The position numbers and the translations under genes were made by a program. The notes below the pieces were generated by a model that saw nothing but the letters and a program-made list of their open reading frames with translations, was not told the origin of the DNA and did not search any database. Positions 61,085 through 64,000 of a stretch of 64,000 nucleotides of DNA are shown piece after piece. Position 1 is the first letter of the stretch, and every line of letters starts with the position of its first letter. The stretch is from Jejuia sp040720935 (GTDB taxonomy: Bacteria; Bacteroidota; Bacteroidia; Flavobacteriales; Flavobacteriaceae): positions 78,575 through 142,574 of the forward strand of contig NZ_JBFDAE010000012.1 in the NCBI RefSeq assembly GCF_040720935.1. Reading direction: 5' to 3'.

Positions 61085-61401
61085 TGAGAACATACACACT
61101 TGACGAAGTAAAAGACAAATACCTTGAAAAAAAAGGAACAGCGGAAAGAGATGCTTATGAGAACGAATTGCGGCTTGACTTAATCGGAGAAGCAATCAAG
61201 CAAGCTCGAAAAGAAAGAAAATTGACCCAAACCCAACTTGGAGAACTGATAGGCGTAAAAAAGGCACAAATCTCGAAAATAGAAAATAATTTGACCGATG
61301 CCAGATTTGAAACTATTTTAAAGGTTTTTAGAGCTTTGAACGCAAAAATTAATTTTAAAGTGGAACTGCTAAACCTAAAAATGGATTTAGCGACTGAGTA
61401 A
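61084..61401 (+). CDS. XRE-family antitoxin (HigA-like)
   Basis: A 105-residue protein with a C-terminal-leaning XRE helix-turn-helix: IGEAIKQARKERKLTQTQLGELIGVKKAQISKIENNLTDARFETILKVFRAL (residues 37-88). Its start overlaps the toxin gene stop, the usual HigBA order with the toxin first. The toxin partner is frameshifted, so this gene may be a relic or may still act as a regulator. Confidence 0.85.
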   Translation: MRTYTLDEVKDKYLEKKGTAERDAYENELRLDLIGEAIKQARKERKLTQTQLGELIGVKKAQISKIENNLTDARFETILKVFRALNAKINFKVELLNLKMDLATE

Positions 61402-61572
61402 GAAGCACTACACACAATCGATTAGACGGCTCTGCCAGTAACCGACAGGGTGCGCCTCTCACACCACTCCCGAATTCTCGGGATACGGGTCTCTTACTCG
61501 GCGGTTCGCAAAAAGATGGGTTGAGCTCTGTGTAAACATCCAACAATGACCGGTAGCCCCGCTGTTTAAAAC
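61402..61572 (-). mobile_element. 3'-end remnant of a group II intron
   Basis: On the minus strand this reads GCGAACCGCCGAGTAAGAGA, then GGGAGTGGTGTGAGAGGCGC, and GAGCCGTCTAATCGAT, the succession typical of the region just after an intron-encoded reverse transcriptase and of domains V-VI of bacterial group II introns. Most of the intron, including the reverse transcriptase, is absent. It abuts a truncated recombinase gene. Confidence 0.5.
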
Positions 61573-61574
61573 GT

Positions 61575-61808
61575 TTGAGCATGATAGTGGTTATCAAAAT
61601 GGGAGATTGGGCAACTGTACACACCCTCAGGCATTCATTTGCAGCACATTGTATTGAAAACAACATAAACATGAGACACCTCCAAAACATGCTGGGCCAT
61701 AACTCCCCAAAAACCACCGAAATTTATACCAAAACCATAGAAATTAATAACAAAACCATTACCAGCCCCTTGGATAGCTTATTGAAAAATACTACATTGC
61801 AGACATAA
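61575..61808 (+). pseudogene. Truncated tyrosine recombinase (C-terminal fragment)
   Basis: The frame encodes the catalytic C-terminus of a phage/Xer-type integrase: TVHTLRHSFAAHCIENNINMRHLQNMLGHNSPKTTEIYTK. The HxLRH, LGH and terminal Tyr (IYT) landmarks are all present, but the first two-thirds of the protein, including the catalytic Arg I region, is missing. The break lies at the group II intron remnant, so the gene was probably disrupted by insertion and deletion. Confidence 0.8.
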
Positions 61809-61840
61809 ACGATATAACAGCAACTGTATAGTCTAAAATT

Positions 61841-61880
61841 ACGGTTATACAAGTGTTAGCTACAATGCTGAAACAAATTT
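61841..61880. repeat. Right arm of a cassette-type spacer
   Basis: TTATACAAGTGTTAGCTACA followed by ATGCTGAAACAAATTT, matching the right arms of the spacers before 62708 and before the IS element (ATACACAAATGCGTTGGCAA, CAAGCTGAAAAAAAT). It precedes the 61886 gene by a few bases. Confidence 0.55.
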
Positions 61881-61885
61881 CATAG

Positions 61886-62545
61886 ATGATATTATTATTT
61901 CTGCTTCTAACCTTAATTTTTTTGATTTCATATCCAATAATCGGATTTAAAATATTTAAGGCGATTAGGAATAAAGACAAACGTAAACTATATCGACTTT
62001 CAGCAATACTTCTGATTTTGATTTTAATTCCAGGTTTTTTCTGGAGTATATTACCAGGTTCTGACCTTGTTTGGAGACCAATCGAAAAAGTACAGGAAAA
62101 AGGCTATAATATTGAATTAACTGGCTTTGAATTTAATTTTGGAGAATCGATTTACGAATATGAATCGAATAGAGACTTTAATGGAGATGGATACTCGATT
62201 TGGATTTATGAAATTGATGATAAAACAGCCAATTATTTTAAAAACCCAAACTCTGATTTTTTCACAAACTACCCAAACTCTGATTTTAGAAACAAATGGG
62301 AAACCGAATATTGGAAAAAAACACCATTCGACAAAAAAGAGCAAAAGTTTTTAGACTTTGCACACAGCGAACTTGACGAATTGGAATTTGAATTAGAGGA
62401 CTTACTGAATGAAAAAGGAAATTATTACGCATATGAATATTATATGCACGACTTTAGTGATGGAACTGTTTATGTTGGAAATATCGACTTTTACATTATT
62501 AGTCCGAATAGAAAACTGATAGTAAAAATTAACCATAATACGTAA
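61886..62545 (+). CDS. Orphan membrane protein with acidic extracytoplasmic domain
   Basis: A 219-residue protein: two N-terminal hydrophobic segments (residues 2-19 and 36-53), then an acidic, aromatic-rich domain ending IISPNRKLIVKINHNT. An internal repeat NPNSDFFTNYPNSDFRNKW suggests a small duplication. No family is recognised. It is a single gene between two related palindromic spacers. Confidence 0.65.
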   Translation: MILLFLLLTLIFLISYPIIGFKIFKAIRNKDKRKLYRLSAILLILILIPGFFWSILPGSDLVWRPIEKVQEKGYNIELTGFEFNFGESIYEYESNRDFNGDGYSIWIYEIDDKTANYFKNPNSDFFTNYPNSDFRNKWETEYWKKTPFDKKEQKFLDFAHSELDELEFELEDLLNEKGNYYAYEYYMHDFSDGTVYVGNIDFYIISPNRKLIVKINHNT

Positions 62546-62707
62546 AAAGCACAGTAGCTAACAACGTGTATAATTAATGCTCTGCTAGTTAAGAACAGGA
62601 AAATTTCTTACTTTTAATAAAAACTAGTTACTGCGGAAAATGAATCGCAAATCCTTCCGCACTAACCATACACAAATGCGTTGGCAACAAGCTGAAAAAA
62701 ATCCCGA
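62546..62707. repeat. Cassette-type palindromic spacer
   Basis: Begins CAGTAGCTAACAACGTGTAT, AATTAATGC and ends ACCATACACAAATGCGTTGG, CAACAAGCTGAAAAAAAT. The two ends are imperfect complements (GTAGCTAACAACG...TGTAT against GTTGCCAACGCATTTGTGTAT). The same layout recurs at 63236-63385. Confidence 0.65.
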
Positions 62708-63235
62708 ATGAATCAAAATCTGGAACAAATATTTGAATTAGAAACTGCCGAAAAATACAACGAGGCTTATTCTGAATATAAAAAACTGATTTCGGAAAAT
62801 AATACGGATTTTGAAACGTGGAAATATTATTTCTTCTTTTTGTGGTCTATGATTGAAGATGTTAGTGGAATACTTAAAAAGGACATTGATTTACGAACTG
62901 AATTGGAATCTGAATTAAAAAATGGATTGAATAAATACTCGGAATTGGCTGAATTTAATTTTATAGTTGGATATGCGATTTCAATTTTTCCATACGAATT
63001 TGGAGATTATGAAGAACTGGAAATTAAAGGAAAAGAAATGCTAAAAAAAGCATTTGATTTGGAACAATCTAATCCGATTTACAAAATGGTTTATTTAGGT
63101 TCAAAGAGTCTGAATGACAAAGAACAGAGTTTATATAAAAAGGCTTGTGCTGAATCAAAACTGATTTTAAAAACAAAAAATAGCGGAAAAGGATTATTGA
63201 ACGGATATTATAATCAAGTATTTAATCGTGAATAA
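62708..63235 (+). CDS. Orphan TPR-like protein of unknown function
   Basis: A 175-residue acidic, helical cytoplasmic protein with TPR-like phasing (EQIFELETAEKYNEAYSEYKKLISENNTDFETWKYYFFF; then KGKEMLKKAFDLEQSNPIYKMVYLGSKSL). No signal peptide. It sits alone between two palindromic spacers, so it looks like a captured gene rather than a core one. Function unknown. Confidence 0.65.
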   Translation: MNQNLEQIFELETAEKYNEAYSEYKKLISENNTDFETWKYYFFFLWSMIEDVSGILKKDIDLRTELESELKNGLNKYSELAEFNFIVGYAISIFPYEFGDYEELEIKGKEMLKKAFDLEQSNPIYKMVYLGSKSLNDKEQSLYKKACAESKLILKTKNSGKGLLNGYYNQVFNRE

Positions 63236-63385
63236 GAAAAGCCAGTTGCCAACACCGTATATAATTTATTGCTTGGTTCTTGCCTACTTACGAAAATCCT
63301 CGCGGATTTTCTATTCGATTTTTATTTGCTAAATTACGTGCTAAACCACGCAACAAACCATATACAAACACGTTGTACAACATTT
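63236..63385. repeat. Cassette-type palindromic spacer interrupted by an IS
   Basis: Begins CCAGTTGCCAACACCGTATA, TAATTTATTGC and ends CAACAAACCATATACAAACA, CGTTGTACAACATT, directly against the IS left end. A minor hairpin ATCCTCGCGGAT lies inside it. The two outer ends are complementary in the same imperfect way as in the spacer at 62546. Confidence 0.65.
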
Positions 63386-63425
63386 TGACCCGTCCTGAAT
63401 AAAGGCTACACAATCTTAAACAATT

Positions 63426-63797
63426 ATGTACAAAAATGACAAAGTAATCAGACGGTATTCCGAATCTTTTAAACTCAAAATTTTAGACGAACTTACCGCA
63501 GGAAAATTAAACAAGTATCAACTAGGTAAAGCGTATGGTATTGCACCATCCACAATCAATGAATGGATAAAGAAATACAACCGTAAAGACCTAATGAACA
63601 CCAGGGTAACTGTGAAAACTAAAGACGAGATTACACGTATTAAGCAACTTCAGAAAGAGATTGGACAGCTAAAGAAACTACTGTTAAAAAAAGATATGGA
63701 AGCTCTTATTGACGATTCATACCTTGAGGTGGCAGCAGAACAGCTGGGCTACAAATCTGTTCTCGAACTAAAAAAAAAGTTAAGTATCAAGCCTTAA
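63426..63797 (+). CDS. IS3-family transposase OrfA (HTH)
   Basis: A 123-residue DNA-binding subunit with an N-terminal helix-turn-helix (RRYSESFKLKILDELTAGKLNKYQLGKAYGIAPSTINEWIKKY) and a leucine-rich coiled coil (EITRIKQLQKEIGQLKKLLLKKDMEAL). Its 3' part contains the run of eight A residues at 63771-63778, where a -1 shift joins it to orfB. Confidence 0.92.
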   Translation: MYKNDKVIRRYSESFKLKILDELTAGKLNKYQLGKAYGIAPSTINEWIKKYNRKDLMNTRVTVKTKDEITRIKQLQKEIGQLKKLLLKKDMEALIDDSYLEVAAEQLGYKSVLELKKKLSIKP

Positions 63798-64000
63798 TCA
63801 AGGCCAGGGAAAAGTCTAAGGGATTTGCTCCTCTAACAACCATTACCGCTTGTTTCGGACTTAAGCGTGATGCTTACTACAAATACAAACGTAGGGAAGA
63901 TAAACGCCTAGAAATAGAAAAGAAGGTAGTAGCCATAGTCAAGAACAGACGCAAATCCCTTCCTAGAGAAGGTGTTAGAAAACTCTGTAAATCATTAAAA
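63770..64000 (+). CDS. IS3-family transposase OrfB, partial, produced by frameshift
   Basis: In the frame one base behind orfA the sequence reads KKKVKYQALIKAREKSKGFA, then PLTTITACFGLKRDAYYKYKRR and VAIVKNRRKSLPREGVRKLCKSLK, the HTH_21-type N-terminus of OrfB. No start codon is available, so synthesis as an OrfAB fusion by -1 slippage on the A-run is the likely route. It is open to the end of the window; the DDE catalytic domain lies beyond. Confidence 0.85.

Larger units (their letters stand above)
63386..64000 (+). mobile_element. IS3-family insertion sequence, right end outside the window
   Basis: Left terminal sequence TGACCCGTCCTGAATAAAGG, CTACAC, as in Bacteroidota IS3-family elements, then orfA and the start of orfB. 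The right end, and any target duplication, lie beyond position 64000. Confidence 0.8.

Noticed and set aside
61355..61717. A 120-residue minus-strand protein
   Set aside because: It overlaps the antitoxin, the intron remnant and the recombinase fragment on the other strand and has no start context; it reads as an intron remnant rather than a gene.

Overview
The window looks like a chromosomal segment of a marine-type Flavobacteriaceae bacterium (phylum Bacteroidota). The reasons are its low GC content, promoters with the Bacteroidota -7 element TAnnTTTG, a fused cbb3 oxidase subunit CcoN-CcoO, flavobacterial carotenoid genes, several SurA-like periplasmic foldases, and dense small intergenic palindromic repeats.

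Layout. 0.3-9.8 kb: fatty-acid activation and beta-oxidation (acyl-CoA ligase, a MarR regulator, then fadN-, fadA- and fadE-like genes). The two fad gene junctions each carry a small four-helix-bundle (23S intervening-sequence-type) protein gene between inverted low-complexity repeats. 9.9-14.0 kb: secreted proteins, including M28 and M1 metallopeptidases. 14.1-16.9 kb: a minus-strand AAA+ ATPase and VWA-domain pair. 16.9-26.8 kb: a Crp/Fnr regulator divergent from a cbb3 oxidase locus (ccoI, ccoS, ccoNO, ccoQ, ccoP, ccoG, fixH, safE-like). 27.1-32.2 kb: a TetR-controlled tripartite exporter (ABC, HlyD, TolC). 32.5-33.3 kb: an isolated esterase gene among repeats. 33.9-37.5 kb: thrS-infC-rpmI-rplT and tRNA-Leu. 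37.5-39.8 kb: an octaheme TPR lipoprotein. 40.0-44.9 kb: a CarH-like B12 photoreceptor regulator followed by crtI-crtB-crtZ-crtY, a zeaxanthin-type pathway. 44.9-48.8 kb: membrane glycosyltransferase, FAD oxidoreductase and mazG. 49.2-51.8 kb: a controller-methylase-endonuclease restriction-modification operon. 52.3-60.2 kb: aconitase, MoxR ATPase and three SurA/PpiC-type proteins. 60.3-64 kb: an accessory zone with a broken toxin and its antitoxin, a group II intron and recombinase scar, orphan genes separated by related palindromic spacers, and an IS3-family element running off the end.

How the genes work together. Several local regulators have candidate palindromic operators at their own or neighbouring promoters. 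Two ATGA-N6-TCAT sites lie exactly 36.5 bp upstream of the last base of the -7 element at ccoI and at ccoS, as expected for an Fnr-type class II activator encoded next door. TTGTTTAAC half-sites occur at the carH-like and crtI promoters. The restriction-modification, TetR and MarR promoters also carry perfect or near-perfect palindromes.

The least explained material is the repeat content. There are five copies of a structured intergenic element whose closing stem shows compensatory changes, the intervening-sequence-like insertions within the fad operon, a palindromic repeat translated into the N-terminus of the AAA+ protein, and cassette-like spacers around orphan genes. All family assignments rest on reading motifs by eye; no database search was run.
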